Source of the DNA: Phenylobacterium sp.
GTDB taxonomy: Bacteria > Pseudomonadota > Alphaproteobacteria > Caulobacterales > Caulobacteraceae
Assembly: GCF_028290885.1 (NCBI RefSeq)
Contig: NZ_JAQGIZ010000045.1
Span: 1-46,241 of the forward strand
DNA: 46,241 nt
Direction of reading: 5' to 3'
Shown here in pieces: positions 15,249 through 23,269 of this stretch. The translations under genes were made by a program, and so were the position numbers. Positions within the stretch are counted from its first letter, which is position 1; every line of letters begins with the position of its first letter. The notes below the pieces were generated by a model. It was not told the origin of the DNA. It ran no database searches and was given only the letters and a program-made list of their open reading frames with translations.

Positions 15249-18047
15249 CTAAAAGCGGTATTGCAGCTCCAGCCCGTAGGTGCGGGGCGGGGTCAGCGGA
15301 TAGCTGACGTTGAAGCCCGGCTGCACAACATTGGTCAGCGGCACGCCCACCCCCGCGAAGTTGCTGCCCGCGATCCGCGACCCGACGGCGCCGCCGTCGT
15401 AGCCCAGGGTGTCGAACAGGTTCTTCACATAGGCGATGACCGAGTACTTGTTGTCCCTGTCCTTCCAGGTGAGCCGGGCGTCGACCTGGCTCCAGGACGG
15501 GGCCTCGTTGTACGCGCGCTGGAAGATCGAGCCGTATTGCTTGTCGCGCCAGATGTAGCTGACCGACGGCGACAGCGAGCCGCGTTCCGTCACCCAGGTG
15601 TAGGTGGCGTTGAAGGCCACCTTGTTCTTGGTGGATTGCGGAAGCTGGTTGCCGCTCAGGTCCTGGCCGCGCTGCACGGCGTGGGCGTAGATGTCGCAGT
15701 TCTGGGCGAAACCAGCCGTGCCCGGGGTGGAGCTGGTGCAGGGCACGAGCGCGCCGATCGGCTTGGCGCCGGGCTGGGTCGCCGTCGGGTCGGCCGGATC
15801 GATGACGCCGCTCAGCTGGGTGATGTGAGCGTCGTTGTAGGCGTAGGTCAGCATCAGCTGCAGGTGGTCGATGGGCGACCAGATGCTTTCCAGCTCGACG
15901 CCGTAGCTCACCGCCTTCGGCACGTTGATGAACACGCCTTGCGGCTGCGCCACCGTCCCGCCGACCGCCGGGATGGTCACCGGAGCCTGGAAGTCCTGAT
16001 AGTCGAGATAGAACACCGCCAGGTTGGTCTGCAGGGTGTGGTGGAAGAGGTCCTTCTTCAGGCCGATCTCGTAGTTGTTGGCGTGCTCCGGACCGGTGTA
16101 GGGCGAGCTGCCTTCGGTGGTCGTGATGCCGACGTTGAAGCCGCCGGCCTTATAGCCCCGGCTGTAGCGGGCATACATCATGGTGTCCCGATCGGGATCC
16201 CATTGCAGGCCGGCGGTGCCGGTCCAGGCCGACCAGCTGGCGTCGTAGCTGCGGTGGGCGAAGCCGTCCGGGGTGAAGGTGATGCCGCTGCCGTTGATGC
16301 CCCCGGGCACCACGCCTTGGGGCAGGCCCGTCAGATTGACCACAGCGGCCGTCACGTCGACCGGCGGGGTGAAGGCGCCGAGGCCCTCCGGCGTGACGAG
16401 CGTGCTCCCCGGTGCGTTGAGGCAGGTGGTGACCGCGTAGCAGACGATGCGAAGCGCTTCAGTGCCCCACTTGTGGTCGTGGCTGTAGCGGATGCCGAGC
16501 GTGGTTTTCCACGTCGGCGCGAACTTCCAGTCGACCTGACCGAAGCCCGCGTAGGACTCGTCGTGCATTTCCGGGCGGTCGTCGTACGGCCGCTGCAGGG
16601 TGTCGGGCTGGAGGGCGGAGCCGGTCACGGCGGGCACAGAGGCCGCGAGCGGGCCGGCCAGCGCGGTCTGGTTGACCAGGGTCGTGAACACCGGCTGCTG
16701 GTAGCCTTCTTTGTAGTAGTAGAGGCCGCCGAGCCACTGCAGCGCGCCGTCGCCGCTCGATGACAGGTTCAGCTCGTGGCTGACCCAGTGCTTGTTCTCC
16801 TGATAGGTCGAGACGTACTGCGGGCGGACGTTGACGCCTGTGCAGCCCGGCACGACGGAGCAAGGAGTGAGCGCCGCGCCCACCGTCGTACCGAGAGCGC
16901 CGAAGAACGGCGCCACCGGCAGGGTGAAGCCCTGGATGGCGGTCGCGTCCTGATCGGCGATCAGGGTGTAGTGATAGTTGTCGTAGCCGCCGATGTACTT
17001 CAGGTCGGCGCCGTCGAAGTGGTAGGTCCACTGGGTCGAGAAGATGTAGGTCTCGTCCAGCGACACCGAGTTCGCCGTGTCAGCCGCGAACGTGCGCTTG
17101 TTGCTGTCGGTCGGATTGGCGCAACCCGCCGGCGAGAGGTTCACCACATTGGTCACCTTGCCGCTACAGGCGTAGCCCGGGTTCACGAAGAGGGCGCTGG
17201 GCGCGAACTCCGTGGTGTTGATCGGACCAGTGATTGCGGTCGCCCGGGCCCCGGGGCCGCCGCCGCCGTTGTTCCAGCCGGCGATCGAGGCCTTCACCCA
17301 GCCTTCGAGGTGGTCCCCGAACTTCGCCTGGAGCTGGCCCTCGATATAGTAGGTGTCGATGACGTTGCCTTCGCTCGGCATGCCTGGGACGACGTTCTTG
17401 TAGTAGCCGTCGCGCTGCTTCTCCCAGTTGCCGGCCAGCCGGAACTGCAGGTCGGGCGCCAGCGGGCCGGAGACCGCCATTTCCAGCAGCGTGCGGCCGT
17501 AGTTCGCCACGGTGGCGCGCACTTCGCCGTAGAACTCCTCGGTCGGGCGCTTGGAGATCACGTTGATCGCGCCGCCGATGGAGTTGCGGCCGTAGAGGGT
17601 GCCCTGCGGGCCGCGCAGCACTTCCACCCGGTCGGTGAAGATCGGCGTCTTGCCGGCCTCGACCGTCGAGGAGGTGTAGACGCCGTCGGAATAGGTCGCC
17701 ACGCCCGGGTCGGCGGACTGCACATTGGTCAGGCGGCCGACGCCGCGCAGGCTGATCCGGTCGAGCTGGCTGGAATATTCCAGGCCGGGCGTGAAGTTGG
17801 TCATGTCCTGGACGCTGTTGATGCCCAGGAGGTCGCGCTTCTCGGAGGTGTAGGCGGAGATGGCGACCGGCACGTCCTGCAGGCTCTGGCTCCGCTTTTC
17901 GGCGGTCACCACCAATTCTTCAATGGTGCCGCCGGCAGGGGCCGCCGCCGCCGTTGCGGCAGGGCGGGTCTGTGCGTGGGCGGCCGTTCCCAGCGCGGCG
18001 GCGAAAAGCAGAGCGCTGGACGCGAAAAATCGAACCTTGTTGTGCAA
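15249..18047 (-). CDS. TonB-dependent outer-membrane receptor 2 (TTG start)
   Basis: A 932-residue TonB-dependent receptor, paralogue of receptor 1 along its whole length: the plug repeats RSQSLQDVPVAISAYTSEKR and VEVLRGPQGTLYGRNSIGG, and the barrel ends in YGLELQYRF. The signal peptide is HNKVRFFASSALLFAAALG with cleavage after AHA. The frame is open up to an ATG at 18107, but TTG at 18047 is chosen: GGGGAGA stands 6 bases before it, the signal peptide starts at once after it, and the arrangement copies receptor 1. Starting at 18107 would put a 20-residue charged extension before the signal peptide. It has its own terminator and TTGACG element, so the two receptors are probably separate units that arose by duplication. 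Ligand unknown. Confidence 0.93.
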   Translation of the reverse strand: MHNKVRFFASSALLFAAALGTAAHAQTRPAATAAAAPAGGTIEELVVTAEKRSQSLQDVPVAISAYTSEKRDLLGINSVQDMTNFTPGLEYSSQLDRISLRGVGRLTNVQSADPGVATYSDGVYTSSTVEAGKTPIFTDRVEVLRGPQGTLYGRNSIGGAINVISKRPTEEFYGEVRATVANYGRTLLEMAVSGPLAPDLQFRLAGNWEKQRDGYYKNVVPGMPSEGNVIDTYYIEGQLQAKFGDHLEGWVKASIAGWNNGGGGPGARATAITGPINTTEFAPSALFVNPGYACSGKVTNVVNLSPAGCANPTDSNKRTFAADTANSVSLDETYIFSTQWTYHFDGADLKYIGGYDNYHYTLIADQDATAIQGFTLPVAPFFGALGTTVGAALTPCSVVPGCTGVNVRPQYVSTYQENKHWVSHELNLSSSGDGALQWLGGLYYYKEGYQQPVFTTLVNQTALAGPLAASVPAVTGSALQPDTLQRPYDDRPEMHDESYAGFGQVDWKFAPTWKTTLGIRYSHDHKWGTEALRIVCYAVTTCLNAPGSTLVTPEGLGAFTPPVDVTAAVVNLTGLPQGVVPGGINGSGITFTPDGFAHRSYDASWSAWTGTAGLQWDPDRDTMMYARYSRGYKAGGFNVGITTTEGSSPYTGPEHANNYEIGLKKDLFHHTLQTNLAVFYLDYQDFQAPVTIPAVGGTVAQPQGVFINVPKAVSYGVELESIWSPIDHLQLMLTYAYNDAHITQLSGVIDPADPTATQPGAKPIGALVPCTSSTPGTAGFAQNCDIYAHAVQRGQDLSGNQLPQSTKNKVAFNATYTWVTERGSLSPSVSYIWRDKQYGSIFQRAYNEAPSWSQVDARLTWKDRDNKYSVIAYVKNLFDTLGYDGGAVGSRIAGSNFAGVGVPLTNVVQPGFNVSYPLTPPRTYGLELQYRF

Positions 18048-18077
18048 TTTGATCTCCCCAGTGGGCCGAACGGGCCA
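18045..18077 (-). promoter_or_regulatory. leader hairpin, Shine-Dalgarno and TTG start of receptor 2
   Basis: On the minus strand a GGCC ... GGCC hairpin (18076-18064) is followed by CTGGGGAG and a TTG start codon, the same order and nearly the same spacing as in receptor 1. Confidence 0.6.
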
Positions 18078-18104
18078 GAAACGAGCTGACGCTTTTTCTT
18101 TCTC

Positions 18105-18132
18105 CACTGGCTCAGCCGTACGGGGGCGTCAA
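18105..18132 (-). promoter_or_regulatory. promoter candidate of TonB-dependent receptor 2
   Basis: TTGACG (18132-18127, minus) followed by CCCCCGTACGGCTGAGCC, which holds the palindrome CCGTACGG. It lies about 80 bases upstream of the TTG start. No clear -10. Confidence 0.35.
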
Positions 18133-18265
18133 CCTCACTCGCCGAAAAATACAACCGGATTTCGAAGAATCGGTCTGGAGTGTGGCGCAGATATCAGTCG
18201 TTTTTAGCGCGTCATTCAAAAACCGGGTTTGAACTGACGGCGACCTCAGAACTGCGGGTGCAACC

Positions 18266-19246
18266 TTAAGTGCTGGCCGTCACGAGCACCACCTTGCCGA
18301 CGTGAGCGCCTTCGAGGTGTGCGTGCGCCTTGGCGGCCTCGGCCAGCGGGAAGGTCGCATCGACCTGCGGCCGGACCTTCCCGGCCTCGATCCAGGGCCA
18401 TACCAGGGCCTCGACGGCGGCCGCCAGCCGGGCCTTCTCGTCGGCGGTGCGCGGGCGAAGGGTCGAGCCGGTGACCACCGCGCGCTTCTGCATCAGGCGG
18501 CCGATCGACAGGGTGACGTCGCCACCGCCGAGGCTGGCGATGAATACGATGCGGCCATCCATTCGCAAGGCGTCCAGGTCCTTGGCGAAATAGTCGCCGC
18601 CGACCATGTCGAGGACCACGTCGCAGCCCCCCTCGCGCTTCGCAACCTCGGCGAAATCCTCCGTCTTGGCGTCGACCGCCACGTCGGCGCCCAGCTTGCG
18701 GGCCACGGCCGCTTTCTCCGAGCCCCTGGCCGTCGCGATCACCTTCGCGCCGTGGGCCTTGCCCATCTGGATCGCCGTGGTGCCGATCCCGGAGGTCGCG
18801 CCGTGCACCATCAGGGTTTCGCCGGGTTTCAGCGCGCCGTGCTCGAAGACGTTGGCGTAGACCGTGAAGACCGTCTCGGGCAGGGCCGCGGCCTGGACGA
18901 AATCGAGGCCCTTGGGAATCGGCAGCGCATGGCGGGCGTCACAGACCGCGTATTCCGCATAGCCGCCGCCGCCCAGCAGGGCGCAGACCCGGTCGCCGGC
19001 CTTCCAGCGCCCTGCGCCGACCACCACCTCACCGGCGACTTCGAGCCCCAGGGTCTCAGGCGACCCCGGCGGCGGCGGATAGAAGCCCATGCGCTGGATG
19101 ATGTCCGGCCGGTTGACGCCCGCCGCGCGGACCCGGATCAGGATCTGCCCCGGCTTCGGCTCGGGGCGCGGAATCTGCACGGGCTTCAGCGCCTCGGCGG
19201 GACCCTTGCCGCCTTCGATGGCGATCGCGGTCATGGTCTCAGGCAT
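18266..19246 (-). CDS. NAD(P)H:quinone oxidoreductase, PIG3-like (MDR superfamily)
   Basis: A 326-residue zinc-free medium-chain reductase that likely reduces quinones or other alpha,beta-unsaturated carbonyls with NADPH in the cytosol. The N-terminal GroES-like domain has GVNRPDIIQRMGFYPPPPG and TLGLEVAGEV, which are characteristic of the PIG3/quinone oxidoreductase subgroup. The Rossmann domain has VHGATSGIGTTAIQMGKAHG (about residues 142-161). MDIVGG-like DMVGGDYF and the final KAHAHLEGAHVGKVVL motif complete the family pattern. The ATG at 19246 (MPETMTAIAI) is preferred to an earlier one at 19273, since family members begin near the TAI strand. It is divergent from the DUF1192 gene. Confidence 0.9.
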   Translation of the reverse strand: MPETMTAIAIEGGKGPAEALKPVQIPRPEPKPGQILIRVRAAGVNRPDIIQRMGFYPPPPGSPETLGLEVAGEVVVGAGRWKAGDRVCALLGGGGYAEYAVCDARHALPIPKGLDFVQAAALPETVFTVYANVFEHGALKPGETLMVHGATSGIGTTAIQMGKAHGAKVIATARGSEKAAVARKLGADVAVDAKTEDFAEVAKREGGCDVVLDMVGGDYFAKDLDALRMDGRIVFIASLGGGDVTLSIGRLMQKRAVVTGSTLRPRTADEKARLAAAVEALVWPWIEAGKVRPQVDATFPLAEAAKAHAHLEGAHVGKVVLVTAST

Positions 19247-19356
19247 GTGGACGGCTCCGGCAAAGCTGTGCATCGCGCGCCGGCGCGAACTTGCGCTTTG
19301 ACGGCTTGCGCGGTTGGATAGCGTCCCATCGGGGAACCGGAAAGGTAAAGCCCGTC

Positions 19357-19563
19357 ATGGAAGAGCCGGCGGAAGTTCGTATCGGCCGCGGCCAACGCCT
19401 CATCGAGGCCGTCCGCGAGGACCTGGAGCTGTTCGGCGTGGCCGAGCTGGAGGAGCGGATCGAGATCCTCCAGTCGGAGGTCGCCCGCGCCCAGGCCCAG
19501 ATCGACCGGAAAAGGGCGGGCCGGGCGGCGGCCGACGCGCTGTTCGGCGCGGGCCCGAGCTAG
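19357..19563 (+). CDS. DUF1192 family small protein
   Basis: A 68-residue cytosolic protein matching the small DUF1192 family of alphaproteobacteria: ELFGVAELEERIEILQSEVA and then an Arg/Lys-rich helix ending in KRAGRAAADALFG. It is all helical, probably a short coiled coil. Family function is not established. The start at 19357 gives the usual family length. It sits directly upstream of rcdA on the same strand (120-base gap). Confidence 0.82.
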   Translation: MEEPAEVRIGRGQRLIEAVREDLELFGVAELEERIEILQSEVARAQAQIDRKRAGRAAADALFGAGPS

Positions 19564-19683
19564 TTTGGGACGCGGACAAGGCGCAAAATGGTCCAGATCG
19601 CGTGGCCCAATATGAGTGGCACAGGGGTTGCACGGACGGTTTTTCGCGACCGCTTGGCAGGCTGAGTATAGGTTGACCACCGT

Positions 19684-20193
19684 ATGAGCGATCTCAACGT
19701 CCCCTCCACGCCGTGGCGCGCCGAAGTCATCCAGGACTTCGCGCGCTCCGAGCTGTTCCAGCGCACCTTCCAGGAAGGCATGGACCTGGTGGAGGAGACT
19801 GCCGGCTATCTGGACGGCGCGGGCCGCCAGGCTTCCAAGCTGCTGTCCCGCAACGCGGCGCTCGCCTATGCGGCTGAGAGCATGCGGCTGACCACGCGGC
19901 TGATGCAGGTGGCCTCCTGGCTCCTGGTGCAGCGCGCCGTGCGCGAGGGCGACATGCCCCCGGGGGCCGCCTGCGAGGACCGCTACCGGCTGGCCGGGGA
20001 AGAAGTCTGCCGGGCGTCCGGGGAAGCCGATGGCCTGCCGGGCGAGCTCATGACCCTGCTCGACCGCTCCGAGCGGCTCTACGAGCGGGTCCGCCACCTC
20101 GACCGGCGGATGTACGTCGAGGGCGACTCCGAGGAGGCGCCGCATCCGGTGCTGTCGCAACAGGACCGGCTGAAGACCGCCTTCGGGACCTGA
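19684..20193 (+). CDS. rcdA: RcdA-type ClpXP adaptor (DUF1465), cell-cycle regulator
   Basis: A 169-residue helical protein of the DUF1465 family. In Caulobacter crescentus the member RcdA bridges CpdR-primed ClpXP and PopA to degrade CtrA at the swarmer-to-stalked transition. Family features are AEVIQDFARSELFQRTFQEG (about 13-32), AYAAESMRLTTRLMQVASWL (about 60-79), and LDRSERLYERVRHLDRRMY near the C-terminus, followed by a flexible tail as in RcdA. The neighbouring small DUF1192 gene and rpmE are consistent with the Caulobacterales arrangement. The ribosome binding site is weak (AGG 13 bases before the ATG). The family is clear; the functional name is by homology. Confidence 0.85.
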   Translation: MSDLNVPSTPWRAEVIQDFARSELFQRTFQEGMDLVEETAGYLDGAGRQASKLLSRNAALAYAAESMRLTTRLMQVASWLLVQRAVREGDMPPGAACEDRYRLAGEEVCRASGEADGLPGELMTLLDRSERLYERVRHLDRRMYVEGDSEEAPHPVLSQQDRLKTAFGT

Positions 20194-20453
20194 GGCGGGG
20201 CTGCGCCGGGATGTCGGCTATCGCCGGTTTCCCTGTGGCCGGCGCGTCATCAAAATATGAAGACGTCATGGCCCGGCTTGTCCGGGCCACCCATAAACAC
20301 GGGAAAGCGCGATTAGTCGCTGTGGCGCCGCTGCGGCCAACCGCGGGACGGCGAGATCATGGATGGCCCGGACAAGCCGGGCCATGACGATCGGTGGGGG
20401 GTGTTGGTCCCAAGGCCCGAATTCGCGTCGTCCAGTCGTCGTTCCGGAAACGC
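20194..20453. other. gap after rcdA: repeat-filled, no gene
   Basis: The gap between rcdA and rpmE is 311 bases. It is taken up by a 126-bp palindromic repeat (20264-20389) and, at the right end, by the rpmE terminator. No coding sequence is supported. Confidence 0.6.
20264..20389. repeat. 126-bp composite palindromic repeat, family A copy 1
   Basis: Two imperfect palindromes built on GGCCCGGCTTGTCCGGGCC stand in inverted orientation: 20264-20294 and 20359-20389, which are reverse complements except for one base, with a 64-base centre. A second copy with the same arm and centre lengths is at 22749-22873. The structure is like a REPIN or small MITE. Confidence 0.85.
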
Positions 20454-20486
20454 AAAACGCCGCAGCGGTCGCCCCTGCGGCGTTTT
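20454..20486. terminator. terminator downstream of rpmE
   Basis: Stem AAAACGCCGCAG / CTGCGGCGTTTT with a 9-base loop, 19 bases past the rpmE stop. Its A/T flanks allow it to work in both directions. Confidence 0.85.
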
Positions 20487-20504
20487 CACATTCGAGCGCG
20501 CAAT

Positions 20505-20729
20505 CTATTTCCGGGTGAAGCCGCCGAACTTGGCGTTGAAGCGCGACACGCGGCCGCCGCGGTCGAGCATCTGGTGGCCGCCGCCGGTCCAGGCCGGGTG
20601 GGTCTTCGGATCGATGTCCAGGTTCAGCGTCGCGCCTTCCTTCCCGTAGGTGGAACGGGTCTGGTAGGTCGTGCCGTCCGTCATCACCACGGTGATGAAG
20701 TGATAGTCCGGATGGGTGTCTTGTTTCAT
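20505..20729 (-). CDS. rpmE: 50S ribosomal protein L31
   Basis: A 74-residue protein of the large ribosomal subunit that bridges to the small subunit. [20 protein letters not shown] at the N-terminus and the closing [17 protein letters not shown] are diagnostic. There is no CxxC zinc-binding motif, so it is the zinc-free form common in alphaproteobacteria. The ATG at 20729 fits the family start. It is followed by a strong terminator and is divergent from the ABC transporter gene at 20863. Confidence 0.97.
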   Translation of the reverse strand: MKQDTHPDYHFITVVMTDGTTYQTRSTYGKEGATLNLDIDPKTHPAWTGGGHQMLDRGGRVSRFNAKFGGFTRK

Positions 20730-20862
20730 CGCGAAGGCGCCTGACGTAAAGGAGCGTCGAAAGATATCAAAGGCCTCCTGCGAGGGGGCCGTTCGAAGAA
20801 GCCGGGCGTATAGAGAAACGCCGGTGCAAATGCAAGGTGTGAGCGTCGATGAGTGAGCCCCT

Positions 20863-22719
20863 ATGAGCGACTTGGGGGCCGAGGCCGCCGCAGCCGGCAG
20901 GCCGACCGCGGGCCAGGCGCTGGCGCAGACCCTCGACGAAGCCGCCGAGCGGCGCCCCAAGAGCCGCAACGTCCGCGCGCTGGGCCGTCTGATCCCGTTC
21001 GCGGCCGGCCACCGGCTCGACGCGGTGGCGGCGGGCGTGTTCCTGGTCACCGCGGCGGCGGCAAGTCTTGGCCTCACCGGCGCGATTCGGCTGTTGGCGG
21101 ACCATGTGACGCAGGCCGTGGCCGCGCACGCCACGGCGCGGTCCGTGGAGCCCTGGTTCTGGGCGCTGGGCGGGGTGGCGCTCGCCTTGGCGCTGTCCTC
21201 GGCGCTGCGCTACTTCTTCGTCACCAAGCTCGGCGAGCGGGTCGTGGCGGACCTCAGGAAGGCGACCTACGCCCATATCCTGTCGCTGGATCCCGCCTTC
21301 TTCCTGATGACCCGGACCGGCGAGGTGCTGTCGCGCCTGACCACCGACATCCAGATCGTCGAGAACCTGCTTACGACCTCGATCTCGGTCTCGCTGCGCA
21401 ACGTGCTGATGCTGATCGGCGGCCTGGCCTACATGCTGGTGGTCAGCCCGCGGCTGACGGGGCTTGTCCTGGTCACCGTACCGCTGATCATCGCGCCGCT
21501 CTTCCTGTTCGGCCGCCGGGTGCGCAAGCTCACCGCCTCCACCCAGGACCAGTTCGCCGCGGCCATCGGCCATGCCGGCGAGACGCTGGACGCGCTGGAG
21601 ATCGTCCAGGCCTTCGGGCGCGAGGCCTCGGGCGCGGCGCGGTTCGGCCAGGCTGTCGAGGCGTCCTTCCAGACCTCGCTTCGGCGGATGGCCGCACGCG
21701 CGGGCATGACCGCCGCCGTCATCGCGCTGGTCTTCTGCGGCGTCGTCTGGATCCTCTGGCTGGGGGTGGCCGCGCTGTTCAGCCATGAGATGAGCGTCGG
21801 CACCCTCTTCCAGTTCGCCTTGCTGGCCGTGCTGTCCGCAAGTTCGGTGGGGGCGCTGGGCGAGACCTGGGGCGACGTGCAGAAGGCCGCCGGCGCCATG
21901 GAGCGGGTCTCCGAGATCCTGGCGGCCAGGCCCGGCATCGCCGCGCCCGCCCACCCCCGTCACCTGCCTGTCCCGCCGCGCGGCGAGGTGGCGCTGGAGA
22001 ACGTCACCTTCGCCTATCCCGGCCGGCCGGACATGCCGGCGGTCCGCGGCCTGTCGCTGAGCGTCAAGCCGGGCGAACGGGTGGCCCTGGTGGGCCCGTC
22101 GGGCGCCGGCAAGAGCACGGTGTTCCGCCTGTTGCTGCGCTTCTATGACCCGCAATCCGGTCGCGTGCTGGTCGACGGCGTCGACGTACGCGAGGCCGAT
22201 CCCGTGGAGGTCCGCGCCCGCATGGCCCTGGTGGCGCAGGAATCGCCGCTGTTCTCCGGTTCGGCCTTGGAGAACGTCCGCTTCGGCCGCGAGGACGCCA
22301 GCGCCGAGGAGGTGCAGGCCGCGGTCCGCGCCGCCCAGGCCGAGGGATTCCTGGCCGACTTGCCGCAAGGCATCGACACCCAGATCGGCGAGCGCGCCCG
22401 CAGCCTCTCCGGCGGCCAGCGCCAGCGGCTGGCCATCGCCCGCGCGCTGGTCCGCCACGCGCCGATCCTGCTGCTCGACGAGGCCACCAGCGCGCTCGAC
22501 GCCGAGAACGAGCGCCTGGTGCAGCGCGCCCTGGACGAGGCCATGGTCGGCCACACCACCCTGGTGATCGCCCACCGCCTGGCCACCGTGCTCAAGGCCG
22601 ACCGCATCGTGGTCATGGACGAGGGCCGCGTCGTGGAGGAAGGCTCCCACCACGAGCTGGTGGCCCGGAACGGCCTCTATGCGCGGCTCGCGTCGCTGCA
22701 GTTCGGCGAGGCGGCTTAG
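20863..22719 (+). CDS. ABC exporter, fused permease and ATPase (MsbA/LipidA-like)
   Basis: A 618-residue half-transporter acting as a homodimer in the inner membrane. The N-terminal part has six helices (about 40-330). The ATPase domain has Walker [10 protein letters not shown] (about 411-419), signature [16 protein letters not shown] (about 515-530), Walker [13 protein letters not shown] (about 535-546) and the switch histidine in VIAHRLATV. This layout is typical of MsbA-like exporters of lipids or drugs; the substrate cannot be assigned. It is placed divergent to rpmE. Two copies of repeat family A flank the rpmE-exporter pair. Confidence 0.92.
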   Translation: MSDLGAEAAAAGRPTAGQALAQTLDEAAERRPKSRNVRALGRLIPFAAGHRLDAVAAGVFLVTAAAASLGLTGAIRLLADHVTQAVAAHATARSVEPWFWALGGVALALALSSALRYFFVTKLGERVVADLRKATYAHILSLDPAFFLMTRTGEVLSRLTTDIQIVENLLTTSISVSLRNVLMLIGGLAYMLVVSPRLTGLVLVTVPLIIAPLFLFGRRVRKLTASTQDQFAAAIGHAGETLDALEIVQAFGREASGAARFGQAVEASFQTSLRRMAARAGMTAAVIALVFCGVVWILWLGVAALFSHEMSVGTLFQFALLAVLSASSVGALGETWGDVQKAAGAMERVSEILAARPGIAAPAHPRHLPVPPRGEVALENVTFAYPGRPDMPAVRGLSLSVKPGERVALVGPSGAGKSTVFRLLLRFYDPQSGRVLVDGVDVREADPVEVRARMALVAQESPLFSGSALENVRFGREDASAEEVQAAVRAAQAEGFLADLPQGIDTQIGERARSLSGGQRQRLAIARALVRHAPILLLDEATSALDAENERLVQRALDEAMVGHTTLVIAHRLATVLKADRIVVMDEGRVVEEGSHHELVARNGLYARLASLQFGEAA

Positions 22720-22748
22720 GTTTAGGCCTCAATCACCTCCCCCTCGAT

Positions 22749-22873
22749 CGTCATCACCCGGCTTGTCCGGGTGACCCAGGAACACCGGATTGCGCAAGCA
22801 AATCCGCGGAGCCGCCGTGGCGCACCCTTCGGCGCGGAGATCATGGGTGGCCCGGACAAGCCGGGCCATGACG
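22749..22873. repeat. 125-bp composite palindromic repeat, family A copy 2
   Basis: Left arm 22749-22778 is a variant (CACCCGGCTTGTCCGGGTG); right arm 22843-22873 contains GGCCCGGACAAGCCGGGCC. The left-arm changes are compensating, so its hairpin is kept. The 64-base centre has the same length as in copy 1 but a different sequence, and holds its own small hairpin around TGCGCAAGCA. Confidence 0.85.
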
Positions 22874-22912
22874 AGATATTAATTGAATCAATGTGTTGGT
22901 GGACGTTTCAAG

Positions 22913-23260
22913 CTAGACGGCCGGTTTCATCTCGACGGCGACGATGTGCAGGTCGCGGTCCCCGATGTTCTCCACATAGTGCGGTGGCAACGGCGCCGAC
23001 CAAAGAGCGCCCCCGGGCCCCGGCGCGCTGGTCATCATGGTCCTCGAGTCGACCAGCACCTTGCCGTCCGGGTCGTAGCGGACGAAGTCGCTCCAGCTCA
23101 GCACGTACAAGGCGGCCGGCCACTGGTGGCTGTGCACCGGTGTGCGGCCTCCCGGGCCGAGGCGGGTGTCGAGCACCCTTACCTGATCGTTTTCCAGGAG
23201 GATGCTGTGGTGATCGGGGGCGACCGCCATGGCGTCGAGGGGGTGGAGCTTGTTGGGCAT
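22913..23260 (-). CDS. cupin-like small protein
   Basis: A 115-residue single-domain beta-barrel protein. The stretch VRVLDTRLGPGGRTPVHSHQ contains the cupin-type G-x5-H-x-H core (PVHSH), and the later YVENIGDRDLHIVAVEMKP gives the second conserved motif. Such proteins may bind a metal or a sugar; the reaction is not known. The start at 23260 gives the full barrel. It follows the glycerophosphodiesterase gene by 9 bases on the same strand, so the two are probably cotranscribed. Confidence 0.72.
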   Translation of the reverse strand: MPNKLHPLDAMAVAPDHHSILLENDQVRVLDTRLGPGGRTPVHSHQWPAALYVLSWSDFVRYDPDGKVLVDSRTMMTSAPGPGGALWSAPLPPHYVENIGDRDLHIVAVEMKPAV

Positions 23261-23269
23261 GTCCTGCGC

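Noticed and set aside
18048-18107. 20-residue N-terminal extension of TonB receptor 2 (ATG 18107)
   Set aside because: The TTG at 18047 has a strong ribosome binding site, begins the signal peptide directly and mirrors receptor 1.
20863-22719. rpmE-exporter segment as a composite transposon between the family A repeats
   Set aside because: There is no transposase, and both genes are normal chromosomal residents; the flanking copies are better explained as intergenic repeats.
20264-22873. Repeats as a CRISPR array
   Set aside because: Copies are inverted pairs far apart, with no regular spacers and no cas genes.
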